The translations under genes were made by a program, and so were the position numbers. 64,000 nucleotides of DNA from Labrenzia sp. R4_2 (GTDB lineage: Bacteria; Pseudomonadota; Alphaproteobacteria; Rhizobiales; Stappiaceae): contig NZ_JAGHRJ010000002.1 in assembly GCF_017743865.1 (NCBI RefSeq), positions 372,001-436,000 on the forward strand, in the 5' to 3' direction. The notes beneath the pieces were generated by a model that ran no database searches, had not been told where the DNA came from, and saw only the letters and a list, made by a program, of their open reading frames with translations. This document shows positions 26,713 through 35,716 of this stretch, piece after piece; positions within the stretch are counted from its first letter, which is position 1; the number at the start of each line of letters is the position of its first letter.

Positions 26713-27882
26713 ATGTCCGCCGCACATCCGTCCTTCCAGTCCTTTTCTGCCGGACTGCTCGCCGCAATCGTCGGCTTTGCCAGTTCCTTCGCGATCGTCA
26801 TCCAGGGGCTGAATGCCACCGGAGCTTCGCCCGCTGAGGCAACCAGTGGCTTGATGGCTCTGTCCATCTCCATGGGCCTTTGCGCTGTCGTCGCATCGCT
26901 CTGGACAAAAATCCCGGTCAGCATTGCCTGGTCGACGCCCGGTGCAGCCTTGCTTGCATCCGCCGGCGCTGTCGACGGCGGTTTCGCTGCTGCGGTTGGT
27001 GCGTTTCTCGTTTGCGCAGTCCTGATCATTCTCGCAGGCCTGATCCGTCCTTTTGGGCGCGCCGTTGCGGCGATCCCAAGTCCGCTTGCAAATGCCATGC
27101 TGGCGGGCGTCCTTTTCGGGCTATGCCTTGCTCCGGTGCGGGCAGTTGGCGAAATGCCGGTCTATGCACTGGCGGTAATCCTGACCTGGGCAGTTGCTGT
27201 CCGTTTCGCCAGGCTCTACGCCGTCCCGCTGGCCATGGTCGTTACCTTCGGCATTGCATTTTTGACCGGCGGTTCGCTCGATCCTGGAGAAACGCCTCTC
27301 ATCAGCCAACCGCTTGTTATCCTGCCCGTGTTCACTTTCGAGGCTTTGGTGAGCATTGCGCTGCCGCTTTTCATCGTAACGATGGCGTCTCAAAACATTC
27401 CGGGCATCGCGGTCTTGAGAGCCTTTGGCTACCAGCCGAACAGCAGCTCTTTATTTACGCTCTCCGGTGTCTTCAGCTTGGTATCGGCCCCGTTCGGCGG
27501 GCACGCCGTAAACCTTGCCGCTATCACCGCTGCCATGTGCGCCGGAGAAGATGCGCACAAGGATCCAGCCGCCCGCTATTGGGCGGCCGTGTTCGCAGGT
27601 GTGATCTATATACTGTTCGGTCTCTTCGCCGGTTTGGTCATGGCGTTCGTGGCCGCAACACCTGGCATCTTGATTGAAGCCGTGGCAGGGCTTGCCTTGC
27701 TTGGCGCGCTTGCGTTTTCCATCGGTGAAGCGACCAAAGAGGCCGAAACGCGGGACAGCGCGATCATCACCTTTGCAATCACGGCCTCAGGTGTCAGCTT
27801 CTTCGGGGTATCCGGCGCCTTTTGGGGACTTCTTGCAGGGGGAGCGTTCATGGCACTTATGCGCTTTCGAAAACAGACTTAA
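26713..27882 (+). CDS. benE: BenE-family benzoate/H+ symporter-like transporter
   Basis: 389 residues with about twelve helices. The BenE family is evident from FSAGLLAAIVGFASSFAIVIQGLNATGAS at the start, then KIPVSIAWSTPGAALLAS, PLPLFIVTMASQNIPGIAVLRA and PFGGHAVNLAAITAAMCAG. BenE carriers move aromatic acids such as benzoate with protons, but no aromatic-degradation genes are present, so the substrate is uncertain. A GTG at 26683 inside the leader hairpin is rejected as start. The fdhD gene follows within 61 bp on the same strand. Confidence 0.88.
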   Translation: MSAAHPSFQSFSAGLLAAIVGFASSFAIVIQGLNATGASPAEATSGLMALSISMGLCAVVASLWTKIPVSIAWSTPGAALLASAGAVDGGFAAAVGAFLVCAVLIILAGLIRPFGRAVAAIPSPLANAMLAGVLFGLCLAPVRAVGEMPVYALAVILTWAVAVRFARLYAVPLAMVVTFGIAFLTGGSLDPGETPLISQPLVILPVFTFEALVSIALPLFIVTMASQNIPGIAVLRAFGYQPNSSSLFTLSGVFSLVSAPFGGHAVNLAAITAAMCAGEDAHKDPAARYWAAVFAGVIYILFGLFAGLVMAFVAATPGILIEAVAGLALLGALAFSIGEATKEAETRDSAIITFAITASGVSFFGVSGAFWGLLAGGAFMALMRFRKQT

Positions 27883-27942
27883 GTGCTTGCCCTTCCCCCT
27901 TTGGCTCCCATAGTCTTCCAGACGAAACAACTTTGGAGTTCT

Positions 27943-28827
27943 GTGCCTGTGACGGCGCCCTACATACTGCAACCCGACCCTTTCAATCCCGCCCTTTCGA
28001 CCACCGTGACCGGGGTCGACCATACCGGTGCTGAAGTCAACACAAGGGTGGTCACCGAAAAACCTCTCACCCTGTTTCTGAATTCCCAGGAAGTGGTCAC
28101 GATGATGACCATCGGCGATCACCCGGATCTGCTTGCCGTCGGCTATCTCAAAAACCAGAACATGCTGGCACCCGACGATGTCATCACCGGGATTGAATAC
28201 GATGATGATCTCGAAGTGGTTATCGTTCGCACAGAGCGCGAGACCAACTTCGAAGACAAGATGAAGAAGAAGGTCCGGACTTCCGGCTGTGCACAAGGCA
28301 CCGTTTTCGGTGATGTCATGGAGGGCTTTGAAACCATCGACCTTGCAAAGGACGCCCGGCTGAAAACATCCTGGCTCTATGCGCTTACCAAGGCGATCAA
28401 CACAACACCGTCGCTTTATCTGGAAGCTGGTGCGATCCACGGCTGCGTGTTGTGCCGTCATGACCAGCCGCTGGTCTACATGGAGGATGTCGGTCGCCAC
28501 AACGCTGTCGACAAGATCGCTGGCTGGATGGAGCTGAACAAGATCCCAGCAGACGACAAGATCTTCTACACAACAGGACGCCTGACATCCGAAATGGTGA
28601 TCAAGACCGTGATGATGGGGATTCCGATTCTCGTGTCGCGCTCCGGCTTTACCGCTTGGGGCGTGGAACTTGCCCAGCAAGCCGGTTTGACCTTGATTGG
28701 CCGGGCGCGGGGCAAGAGATTCGTCGTACTATCCGGCTCTGAACGGATTGACTTTGATATGGATCCCGCGCTTGCGGACGACGAACCCCGTAGTTCCGGC
28801 CGGAAAGGGAGTGAAAAAGCGGAATGA
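27943..28827 (+). CDS. fdhD: Formate dehydrogenase accessory sulfurtransferase FdhD
   Basis: About 294 residues from GTG 27943 (GTG 27949 is close behind); GGAG precedes it. FdhD carries sulfur from IscS to the Mo-bis-MGD cofactor of formate dehydrogenase. Landmarks are VVTEKPLTLFLNSQEVVTMMT, MEDVGRHNAVDKIAGW, FYTTGRLTSEMVIKTVMMGIPILVSRSGFT and GRARGKRF. The usual cysteine loop here reads SGCAQGTVFG, with one cysteine and no second at the CxxC position; a CVLC pair occurs later, in AIHGCVLCR. It overlaps mobA by four bases, forming a Moco operon. Confidence 0.93.
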   Translation: MPVTAPYILQPDPFNPALSTTVTGVDHTGAEVNTRVVTEKPLTLFLNSQEVVTMMTIGDHPDLLAVGYLKNQNMLAPDDVITGIEYDDDLEVVIVRTERETNFEDKMKKKVRTSGCAQGTVFGDVMEGFETIDLAKDARLKTSWLYALTKAINTTPSLYLEAGAIHGCVLCRHDQPLVYMEDVGRHNAVDKIAGWMELNKIPADDKIFYTTGRLTSEMVIKTVMMGIPILVSRSGFTAWGVELAQQAGLTLIGRARGKRFVVLSGSERIDFDMDPALADDEPRSSGRKGSEKAE

Positions 28828-29477
28828 CCCCGGCAAATGCTCGGCTCTCCAAAGACCGTGTCCTCGGCTGTGTGCTCGCGGGCGGGCAATCGCGCCGGAT
28901 GGGCGGCGGCGACAAGACGCTGATTGATCTCAATGGCAAATCGATGCTGGAGATCATTCTGGATCGGCTCAACCCGCAGGTCTCCCAGATCGTTCTGAAT
29001 GCAAATGGCGATCCAGAGCGGTTTGCCCAGTTCCGGCTTCCGGTAGAGCCTGACCCGATCGGCGGCTTTGCCGGTCCTCTTGCTGGTGTTCTCGCAGGAC
29101 TTGATCACGCACGGCGCAATCTTCCTCACGTCAGTCATGTCGTGTCAGTCGCCGGTGATACACCGTTCTATCCATTCAACCTTGTTGATCGTTTCCTGGA
29201 AGCGGCTCCTGGCGACAAACCGGTGATCGCGCTCGCCAGTTCGTCTGACAAACTCCACCCGGTCTTTGGTCTTTGGCCGGTCGCGCTCTATAACGATCTG
29301 CACGACTGGCTGTCGACGGGACAAAGCGGCAAGGTACTGGCCTTTGTCGACCGGCATGACAGCATCGAAGTCGGTTTCGAGTTGGATCAGGCGACCGGCC
29401 TCGATCCGTTTTTCAATGCAAACCGGCCGGATGATCTTGAAACGGCCCGCAACGCGGCGAGCCTTTTGTCCTCATGA
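28824..29477 (+). CDS. mobA: Molybdenum cofactor guanylyltransferase MobA
   Basis: 217 residues. It transfers GMP from GTP to Mo-molybdopterin, producing the guanine dinucleotide cofactor used by DMSO-reductase family enzymes such as formate dehydrogenase. The nucleotide loop LAGGQSRRMGGGDK (residues about 18-31), DPIGGFAGPLAGVLAG and VVSVAGDTPFYP are diagnostic, with Asp of AGDTP binding Mg. It overlaps fdhD upstream and mobB downstream by four bases each, indicating translational coupling. Confidence 0.97.
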   Translation: MTPANARLSKDRVLGCVLAGGQSRRMGGGDKTLIDLNGKSMLEIILDRLNPQVSQIVLNANGDPERFAQFRLPVEPDPIGGFAGPLAGVLAGLDHARRNLPHVSHVVSVAGDTPFYPFNLVDRFLEAAPGDKPVIALASSSDKLHPVFGLWPVALYNDLHDWLSTGQSGKVLAFVDRHDSIEVGFELDQATGLDPFFNANRPDDLETARNAASLLSS

Positions 29478-29995
29478 TATCAACGCCTGTCTTTGGAATT
29501 ACTGGCTGGAAGAACTCCGGCAAGACGCAACTGGTGACCCGGCTGGTGGCGGAGTTCACATCCCGTGGTCTTAAGGTGTCTTCAGTCAAACACGCACACC
29601 ACAACTTCGATATCGATCGGCCAGGCGCGGACAGTTACCGGCACCGGGAAGCTGGCGCCGTTGAAGTCGCTCTTGTATCCGGCCGCCGTTGGGCCTTGAT
29701 GCACGAGCTGCGCGAGGAAGAAGAGCCACCGCTTTCAGCAATCCTCCCGCGATTGGCGCCCTGCGACTTGATCCTGATCGAAGGGTATAAGCGGGAAAAC
29801 CATCCGAAGATTGAAGCCAGACGCATGGAATCGGCCAGCAAAGGCCCTTTGTCACCGGACGATCCAAACATTTTGGCTGTTGCCGCTGATCATGCAATTC
29901 CTGACGAAACGCTGCCTGTTTATGATCTCGACGACATCTCAGGTCTTGCTGACTTCATAACCAGCCACCTCAGCCTGCCGAGTGTCCAGTCATGA
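29474..29995 (+). CDS. mobB: Molybdopterin-guanine dinucleotide biosynthesis adaptor MobB
   Basis: 173 residues, a normal size. The P-loop GITGWKNSGKTQLVTRLV at residues 7-24 and a short CDLILIEGYKRENHPKIE region define MobB, a GTP-binding partner of MobA that aids dinucleotide formation. The start overlaps the mobA stop and its own stop overlaps moeA. Order fdhD-mobA-mobB-moeA is consistent with one transcript dedicated to Mo-bis-MGD enzymes. Confidence 0.96.
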   Translation: MISTPVFGITGWKNSGKTQLVTRLVAEFTSRGLKVSSVKHAHHNFDIDRPGADSYRHREAGAVEVALVSGRRWALMHELREEEEPPLSAILPRLAPCDLILIEGYKRENHPKIEARRMESASKGPLSPDDPNILAVAADHAIPDETLPVYDLDDISGLADFITSHLSLPSVQS

Positions 29996-31269
29996 CAGCA
30001 AAGCCGCTTTTGAACGACTGCTTTCTGCACGACAAGGACCGGCTGAAACACGCTGAAGCCATGGCTATTCTGAAAGACCGGCTTGCGCCGGTGGCCCTAT
30101 CGGAGACCATTCCCCTGGGCGAAGCGCTCGGCCGGATCCTGGCAGAAGACATCACCGCGCCGCGCAACATTCCGCTCGCTGACAATTCCGCTGTCGACGG
30201 GTATGCATTCCGCTTTGCGGACCATGATGAAGCCGGTGGTTTTTTCCGGTTGCGCCAGCGTGTTGCCGCCGGACATGCCAGCAACGAAATGCTTGCGCCT
30301 TGGGGCGCCGCCCGGGTCTTCACCGGTGCCGTCATGCCGCCGGGCGCAGACACGGTCGCAATGCAAGAAGACTGTGAAACCCACAGCCAGGACGGCGAAG
30401 ATTTCGTCATCGTGCCCCAAGGCCTGAAGAAAGGTGCCAATTGCCGGAAGGCCGGGGAAGATGTTGCCGAGGGCACGAAGATATTGACCTCCGGCCACCG
30501 GCTGAAGCCTCAAGACCTTGCGGCAATTGCATCGACCGGACTTGCCGAAATCACGGTCTATCGAAAGCTTAAAGTCGCGCTCGTTTCAACCGGCGATGAA
30601 TTGCGCCGACCCGGCGATCTGATCACCGTCGGGGACGTCTACGATTCCAATCACTACTTGCTGAAAAGCCTCGCCGCAGGATTGCCGGTTGAGATCGAAG
30701 ATCTGGGAATTTTGAAAGACGATGCCGGTCTTGTCGAAAACACTCTGGCGGAAGCCTCAAAGACCTTTGACATCATCCTGACGACCGGCGGGGCAAGCCG
30801 CGGTGAAGAAGATCACATGCAGACCGCGCTGGAAAAGCTTGGCCAGCGGCACATGTGGCAACTCGCCATCAAGCCGGGACGTCCAATGATGTTCGGCCAG
30901 ATCGGAAACTGCGTATTTCTTGGATTGCCCGGCAACCCGGTCGCGGCGATGGTCTGTTTTCTGCTCTATGGCCGCCCGGTCATCAGTGTTCTGGGTGGTG
31001 GCGGTTTTGTGGAACCACAACGGTTCCAGGCCCCGGCGGACTTCGAGGTTCCAAAGAAGAAACCAGATCGCCGGGAGTTCTACAGAGGTATCCTTGGGAT
31101 CGACGAAAACGGCAAGACAATCGCCCGCAAATTCGACCGTGACGGCTCTGGCCTGATCACGGGTCTGCGCGAAGCGGACGGGCTGATCGAGATCCCGGAA
31201 GACGCAACCTCTGTAAAACGCGGTGAGCTGGTCACCTTTCTGCCGTTCTCCGGTATGGGTGTTTTGTAG
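29992..31269 (+). CDS. moeA: Molybdopterin molybdotransferase MoeA
   Basis: 425 residues. MoeA inserts molybdate into adenylated molybdopterin. It has the domain order of the family: an N-terminal part with NIPLADNSAVDGYAF and FTGAVMPPGADTV, the MoCF-binding domain with KVALVSTGDEL, VYDSNHYLL, ILTTGGASRGEEDHM and IKPGRPMMFGQ, LGLPGNPVAAMV, and a C-terminal beta domain. It is last in the operon, and a terminator starts at its stop. The first-step gene moaA is 8 kb upstream, and moaC/moaD/moaE are not in the window. Confidence 0.97.
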   Translation: MTAKPLLNDCFLHDKDRLKHAEAMAILKDRLAPVALSETIPLGEALGRILAEDITAPRNIPLADNSAVDGYAFRFADHDEAGGFFRLRQRVAAGHASNEMLAPWGAARVFTGAVMPPGADTVAMQEDCETHSQDGEDFVIVPQGLKKGANCRKAGEDVAEGTKILTSGHRLKPQDLAAIASTGLAEITVYRKLKVALVSTGDELRRPGDLITVGDVYDSNHYLLKSLAAGLPVEIEDLGILKDDAGLVENTLAEASKTFDIILTTGGASRGEEDHMQTALEKLGQRHMWQLAIKPGRPMMFGQIGNCVFLGLPGNPVAAMVCFLLYGRPVISVLGGGGFVEPQRFQAPADFEVPKKKPDRREFYRGILGIDENGKTIARKFDRDGSGLITGLREADGLIEIPEDATSVKRGELVTFLPFSGMGVL

Positions 31270-31289
31270 GAGCGCTGTGCGAGCGCTCC
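31269..31289 (+). terminator. Terminator after moeA
   Basis: GGAGCGCT (31269-31276) and AGCGCTCC (31282-31289) form an eight-pair stem around GTGCG; a weak T/C run follows. It also serves the convergent MBL hydrolase gene that ends 20 bp further on. Confidence 0.75.
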
Positions 31290-31308
31290 CACCTCTTTCA
31301 GAAGTCCT

Positions 31309-32307
31309 TTAGAAAGTGTACGGCCAGTCCGCTGCAACGAAGCGGTAGCCATCGCCCTGTTTGGCGAGATAGCCAAAACCCGGGAACGGGATGTGCATTC
31401 CGGCAAACATCACCCTGTCGGCCGAAATCTCATCAAAGAACTTCTTCCGGGTCTCGATTGCCTGCGCCGGATCGATATCAAAGGCAATCGCCCAATCCGG
31501 ATGCTCGAATTGATACGTCGTTGCGTGAATAACGTCCGCCGCAATGATCAGCTGTTCGCCGTTGCTTTCGATGACAAAACCGACATGTCCAGGCGTGTGG
31601 CCCGGCAAAGCCTTCGCAGTAATACCCGGGAAGAGTTCCTTTCCCGGATTGAACAGTGTCTGGGTGGACTTGTAGGCATCTGCACTTGCGCGAGCCCCAA
31701 GGAAGAACGGTTTGAACTGTTCAGGCGCTGCGTTCATTGCTGCATCATCGTACCAGAAGGTGTTATCCAGCTCAGGCAGCAGCAATTCAGCATTCGGGAA
31801 CGCTTTTTCACCTGTCGGTGTCAGCACGCCGAAAAGGTGGTCCGGGTGCATGTGGGTGATCAGAACCGCATCGATCTGTTCCGGTGTGACACCAGCTGCG
31901 GACAAAGCACTGCTTAGATGTCCCAGTGTCGGCCCCATCTTGTCGGATGTGCCCGCATCGATCAGCACCAATTTGTCGCCGATGTTAACGAGATAAGCGT
32001 TGACTGGGCCAGTGAGGGCCTGACTTTCAATAAAAGCCGCCTCACGCAGCTTCGCCGCAGTTTCTTCCTCATAACCGACAATCAATTCTGGACCGAGTTG
32101 GAGGTAACCGTCGAGGAGCGCTGTCACTTCGAAATCACCGACCTTGCGCCGCAATGCACCCGCCATAGGAGACCCAGCCAAAGGCGCTGCTGCATGTGCT
32201 GCTGCCGGCACCAGGCTTAGAGCACTTGCCGCACCGAGTGCGGCGCCACCTGTCATGGCGCCACCCAAGAAGCCGCGCCGGTTCATGGAAATTGTTTCAA
32301 CGGTCAT
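31309..32307 (-). CDS. Tat-exported MBL-fold metallo-hydrolase
   Basis: 332 residues from ATG 32307, which has GGAGAAC upstream. A twin-arginine signal (MNRRGFLGGAMTGGAALG) precedes a metallo-beta-lactamase domain with zinc ligands THMHPDHLFGV, LPGHTPGHVGF and AADVIHA. The layout (LDGYLQLGPELI, VNIGDKLVLIDAGTSDKMG) fits the subgroup of periplasmic MBL hydrolases similar to quorum-quenching or PNGM-type enzymes, but the substrate cannot be told. A LysR regulator is divergent, 155 bp away, and is the likely controller. Confidence 0.92.
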   Translation of the reverse strand: MTVETISMNRRGFLGGAMTGGAALGAASALSLVPAAAHAAAPLAGSPMAGALRRKVGDFEVTALLDGYLQLGPELIVGYEEETAAKLREAAFIESQALTGPVNAYLVNIGDKLVLIDAGTSDKMGPTLGHLSSALSAAGVTPEQIDAVLITHMHPDHLFGVLTPTGEKAFPNAELLLPELDNTFWYDDAAMNAAPEQFKPFFLGARASADAYKSTQTLFNPGKELFPGITAKALPGHTPGHVGFVIESNGEQLIIAADVIHATTYQFEHPDWAIAFDIDPAQAIETRKKFFDEISADRVMFAGMHIPFPGFGYLAKQGDGYRFVAADWPYTF

Positions 32308-32462
32308 ACCTGTTCTCCAATGCCGTTCTGCCAATCCGCCCCCCTAAAGAGGCCGTTCCCTTTAATTGATTTATTCTTCTGGATTTTAAAGCCGGAGATT
32401 ATTTATAAGAACCAGAAGCTCATCTTATGAATTATCATCTTGGGCGGCTCCAGGAGACTAAA

Positions 32463-33395
32463 ATGGACAAATTGAGCGCACTCAGCAGTTTTGTGAACGC
32501 GGTGAGACTGGGCAGCTTTTCCGCGGCCGCAACGCACCTGGGCGTGTCACAGCCAGCGGTCAGCCAACAAGTCCGAAGCCTGGAGGACACGCTCGGAACA
32601 CGGCTGATCAACCGCACAACCCGGCGCTTGTCTTTGACCGAGGCTGGGGAACGCTATTTCGCTTATGCCAGTGACATTCTGGAAAAGCTTTCCGAGGCGG
32701 ACCGGTCGGTACAAAGCAATGAAGCCCAGATGAGTGGCCGCCTCACCGTCAGCCTGCCGTATGCCTTCACCGAACCGGAGCTGGCAGGCTTCCTGACCAA
32801 GTTCAAGGCGGCCTATCCGAACATCTTGTTCGACGTTCAACTGTCGGACGCCATGGTGGATCTGCAAAAGGAGCGGATTGATGTCGCCATTCGCATGGGG
32901 CATTTGCGTGACGACCGGTTGATCGTCAAGAAGCTCGGCGACATGAAACGATGCCTTGTGGCCTCACCAGACTATCTGAACCGGAGGGGGCGCCCCGAGA
33001 CACCGGAGGATCTCAAAACGCACGACTTCCTGCTTTATCCGCATATCGCTGAAGCTGGTTCCATCGACCTCGTCGGCCCCACCGGAAAGGCCGCCAAGGT
33101 TGCTGTGTCGCCAACAATGGTGATCAACAATTCTGCGGCCCTCCGCCGTGCAGCAATCGCAGGCTTGGGCATCTCCACCGCGGTGACCTGGCTGTCAGCG
33201 CCGCACTTTGGAACGGGAGAACTGGAACTGATCCTTGCGGATTGGTCCTATGGTGTTCATCCCATCCACGCGGTTTATCCGTCTTACCGCTTCATTCCGA
33301 TGAAAGTCCGCCAGTTTGTCTCGGACCTTCAAGCTCATCTGGATGAGCAGCGGGCGTTCGCAGAACCGACGACCCATTTGGCTGCAGCGGAATAA
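32463..33395 (+). CDS. LysR-family transcriptional regulator
   Basis: 310 residues from ATG 32463, preceded by CAGGAGA; an upstream ATG at 32427 is less likely. The winged helix is near the N-terminus (LSALSSFVNAVRLGSFSAAATHLGVSQPAVSQQVRSLE) with a substrate-binding domain after residue 90. It matches the CrgA/AaeR-type LTTR subset (LTVSLPYAFTEPELAGFL). It is transcribed away from the exported MBL hydrolase, a usual LTTR arrangement, and ends five bases before the convergent GST gene. Confidence 0.93.
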   Translation: MDKLSALSSFVNAVRLGSFSAAATHLGVSQPAVSQQVRSLEDTLGTRLINRTTRRLSLTEAGERYFAYASDILEKLSEADRSVQSNEAQMSGRLTVSLPYAFTEPELAGFLTKFKAAYPNILFDVQLSDAMVDLQKERIDVAIRMGHLRDDRLIVKKLGDMKRCLVASPDYLNRRGRPETPEDLKTHDFLLYPHIAEAGSIDLVGPTGKAAKVAVSPTMVINNSAALRRAAIAGLGISTAVTWLSAPHFGTGELELILADWSYGVHPIHAVYPSYRFIPMKVRQFVSDLQAHLDEQRAFAEPTTHLAAAE

Positions 33396-33400
33396 GCCCG

Positions 33401-34048
33401 TCAAACCTCATCCACGGCGACGACCCACGTCTCCTTGAGTGCCTCAGCTTCCCATTCCTGCCAGGCGTCAAGCCCGCGCAAGGTTTGGCTGTATTTGGCG
33501 GCAACAGACGCATCGCTGAGGCCGTAGGTGTCAAACCGGCTCACGACGGGCGCATACATGGCATCTGCAATCGTGAAATCGCCGAACAAAAACGGTCCGC
33601 CGGAGACCTCTAGACACTCTTCCCAAATCACAAGGATCCGGCCGACATCCGCCTGGACGGCCTCGCTGACGGACCGCTTTTCAGCCGGGCGGCGCATGTT
33701 CATCGGACATTCGGCTCTCAGAGCCGGAAAACCTGAATGCATTTCCGCCGAAACCGCCCGTGCGTGCGCACGCGATTTAAGATCCGTCGGCCAAAGCCCT
33801 GTCTCAGGTTCACAATCGGCAACATATTCAAGGATCGCCAGGCTGTCCCAAACCGTGAGATCACCGTGCTTCAGCACAGGCACTTTCATACTTGGCGAGA
33901 AATCACGAAACTTCGGATTGCCGTTTTCAAAGTCGAAAGGAACAAGCGTTTCCTTGAACGCAATACCCTTGTGCCGCATCGCGATCCAGGGTCGGAACGA
34001 CCAGGTCGAATAGTTCTTGTTCCCGATGAAGAGTTCGAATTCGGCCAT
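33401..34048 (-). CDS. Glutathione S-transferase family protein
   Basis: 215 residues. The N-terminal thioredoxin-fold part begins FELFIGNKNYSTWSFRPWIAM, the style of the bacterial GST group with NKNYSSWS; MKVPVLKHGDLTVWDSLAI holds the cis-Pro and glutathione contacts. A helical C-terminal domain follows, with RAECPMNMRRP. It probably conjugates glutathione to electrophiles in the cytoplasm. Its stop is five bases from the stop of the LysR gene. Confidence 0.92.
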   Translation of the reverse strand: MAEFELFIGNKNYSTWSFRPWIAMRHKGIAFKETLVPFDFENGNPKFRDFSPSMKVPVLKHGDLTVWDSLAILEYVADCEPETGLWPTDLKSRAHARAVSAEMHSGFPALRAECPMNMRRPAEKRSVSEAVQADVGRILVIWEECLEVSGGPFLFGDFTIADAMYAPVVSRFDTYGLSDASVAAKYSQTLRGLDAWQEWEAEALKETWVVAVDEV

Positions 34049-34254
34049 CTGCTCCGCCCGCTTTCAAATCCGTTTCCAGATTGTGTCATGAGATGCGACC
34101 GGCAAACTGTGCCGGGCGATATTGTCCTACCGGCACCCGGCGGCCGCATCAAATTGAATAAGTTCATCAATCCCATAAGGAAGTCTCATGGGTGGACAAC
34201 GGCATACTGTTTGCAATGGAACATGTGTTTCAAATTAATAAGGGCTTTCATCCA

Positions 34255-34698
34255 ATGACCGTCTCCGCCGCAGCCAAGACTTCGACCGTTGCCCAAACAA
34301 ACAAACCTCTTTCTTCATCCAAATCCCCTTTCAACATGTCTGAGATCAGGGCAGAGCTCGCCCGCCAATACGAAGAGTGGAAAGCGCTGCCCGAAGATCA
34401 GAAATTGCGCCACCTCAAACTTGAAAAGCATGGACTGAGCGAACAGGATCTGGACAATCTTCCAGAAGCAGAGCGGGCCCAGTTCGAGCAAAAAATCGCT
34501 GAGGCAAGCCGACAGCCCGTGTTTGCGCCATCTTCTGACGAAAGCACCAGCAGATCAGCCCTTTTCAAGCCCGTCGTTTCTCTGGCCTCGGTGCTCGCCA
34601 TTTCCGACGCCACCCCTGCGGATGCGAGCGAACCCGCCGGAGCACGGCAAGATACCGCTCTCTTGGCGAAAAGCATCGACACCGGCCGCGAAAGATAA
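34255..34698 (+). CDS. Hypothetical protein with a conserved helical segment
   Basis: 147 residues from ATG 34255; in-frame GTG at 34192 and ATG at 34216 could extend it. I do not recognise a named family. A Ser/Thr/Lys-rich head (residues 1-25) is followed by a charged helix pair, MSEIRAELARQYEEWKALPE and LEKHGLSEQDLDNLPEAER, reminiscent of helical segments in other alphaproteobacterial proteins. The tail is Ala/Ser-rich. Composition and codon use look like real coding sequence. It is followed by a hairpin terminator. It may be a small cytoplasmic protein; no partner is apparent. Confidence 0.6.
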   Translation: MTVSAAAKTSTVAQTNKPLSSSKSPFNMSEIRAELARQYEEWKALPEDQKLRHLKLEKHGLSEQDLDNLPEAERAQFEQKIAEASRQPVFAPSSDESTSRSALFKPVVSLASVLAISDATPADASEPAGARQDTALLAKSIDTGRER

Positions 34699-34730
34699 TT
34701 GTCTCGATATTGGGCAAAACCAAACAACAA

Positions 34731-34750
34731 TGTTCGCCAACCGGCGAGCA
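34731..34750 (+). terminator. Terminator after the hypothetical gene
   Basis: TGTTCGCC and GGCGAGCA form an eight-pair stem with one G-T pair and an AACC loop, followed by TTTCCCT. It lies 33 bp after the stop at 34698. Confidence 0.6.
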
Positions 34751-34864
34751 TTTCCCTACGGCATGCCTAATTGGATCAAAAAAAGGCAAATTTCCGCTGT
34801 GTTTTTTTCATGGGCATGCTTGAAATTTGGATCGAAGTGTATGGAATAGGGCCTTCGGGCAAAA

Positions 34865-34883
34865 AGGCGGGACGAACCCGCCT
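34865..34883 (+). promoter_or_regulatory. Leader hairpin before the ABC binding-protein gene
   Basis: AGGCGGG and CCCGCCT form a perfect seven-pair stem around ACGAA, 31 bp before the start codon. No T run follows, so a 5'-end stability or regulatory role fits better than termination. Confidence 0.5.
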
Positions 34884-34914
34884 GAAACCCAAACAAAATA
34901 CTAGGGGAATCAAT

Positions 34915-35691
34915 ATGCGTTTTGTGCGTATGGCCGCAGCTGCGGTTGCAGTCCTGGCCACGGTTGGTGGCGCAACTGCAAAAGACTGGTCCAAGGTCCG
35001 CATCGGAACCGAGGGCGCCTACCCTCCGTTCAACTCCCTGACCGCTGACGGTCAGCTTGTTGGCTTCGACATCGATATCGCCAACGCTCTTTGCGAAGAA
35101 ATGAAGGTCGAGTGCGAATTCGTCACTCAGGACTGGGACGGCATGATCCCAGCACTTCAAGCTGGCAAATACGACGCCATCATCGCGTCCATGTCGATCA
35201 CCGAAGAGCGCAAGCAGAAGGTCGACTTCACCAACAAGTACTACAACACCCCGCCGGCAATCGGTGTTCCGAAAGACACCAAGCTGACCGGCGTCACCAA
35301 GGAAGACCTGAGCGGCATTCTTCTTGGTGCACAGTCCTCCACGACCCACTCCAACTATGCGGAAGCTCACTTCCCGGATGCCGAACTGAAGCTGTATCCG
35401 ACTGCTGACGAATACAAGCTGGATCTCGAAAACGGCCGTATCGACGCTGTGATCGAAGACGTTGTGGTTCTGTCCGACTGGCTCGCAACCGACAACGGTG
35501 CATGCTGTAAAGTTCTGAGCACGTTGAAGTCCGATCCGGTCATCAACGGTGAAGGTGCCGGCATCGCGATCCGCAAGGGCGAAGATGAACTGAAAGACAA
35601 ATTCAACGCAGCGATCGAAGCCATCATTGCGAACGGAAAGTACAAAGAAATCAACGATAAGTACTTCTCCTTCGACGTATACGGCGGTTAA
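34915..35691 (+). CDS. Polar amino-acid ABC transporter substrate-binding protein
   Basis: 258 residues from ATG 34915, with AGGGGAAT upstream. A signal peptide (RFVRMAAAAVAVLATVGGATA) leads into a family-3 solute-binding protein: VRIGTEGAYPPFNSLTADG, LVGFDIDIANALCEEMKVECE, DWDGMIPALQAGKYDAIIASMSIT and later VIEDVVVLSDWL. It resembles the lysine/arginine/ornithine-octopine binding group, though ligand residues cannot be assigned firmly. It feeds the two permeases that follow. A 134-bp gap with three hairpins separates it from them, so it is probably made in excess. Confidence 0.93.
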   Translation: MRFVRMAAAAVAVLATVGGATAKDWSKVRIGTEGAYPPFNSLTADGQLVGFDIDIANALCEEMKVECEFVTQDWDGMIPALQAGKYDAIIASMSITEERKQKVDFTNKYYNTPPAIGVPKDTKLTGVTKEDLSGILLGAQSSTTHSNYAEAHFPDAELKLYPTADEYKLDLENGRIDAVIEDVVVLSDWLATDNGACCKVLSTLKSDPVINGEGAGIAIRKGEDELKDKFNAAIEAIIANGKYKEINDKYFSFDVYGG

Positions 35692-35716
35692 TCTGATCAT
35701 GGTGTGAAAACCTTTG

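Noticed and set aside
27787..28680. 297-codon minus frame opposite fdhD
   Set aside because: Antisense shadow with no protein character.
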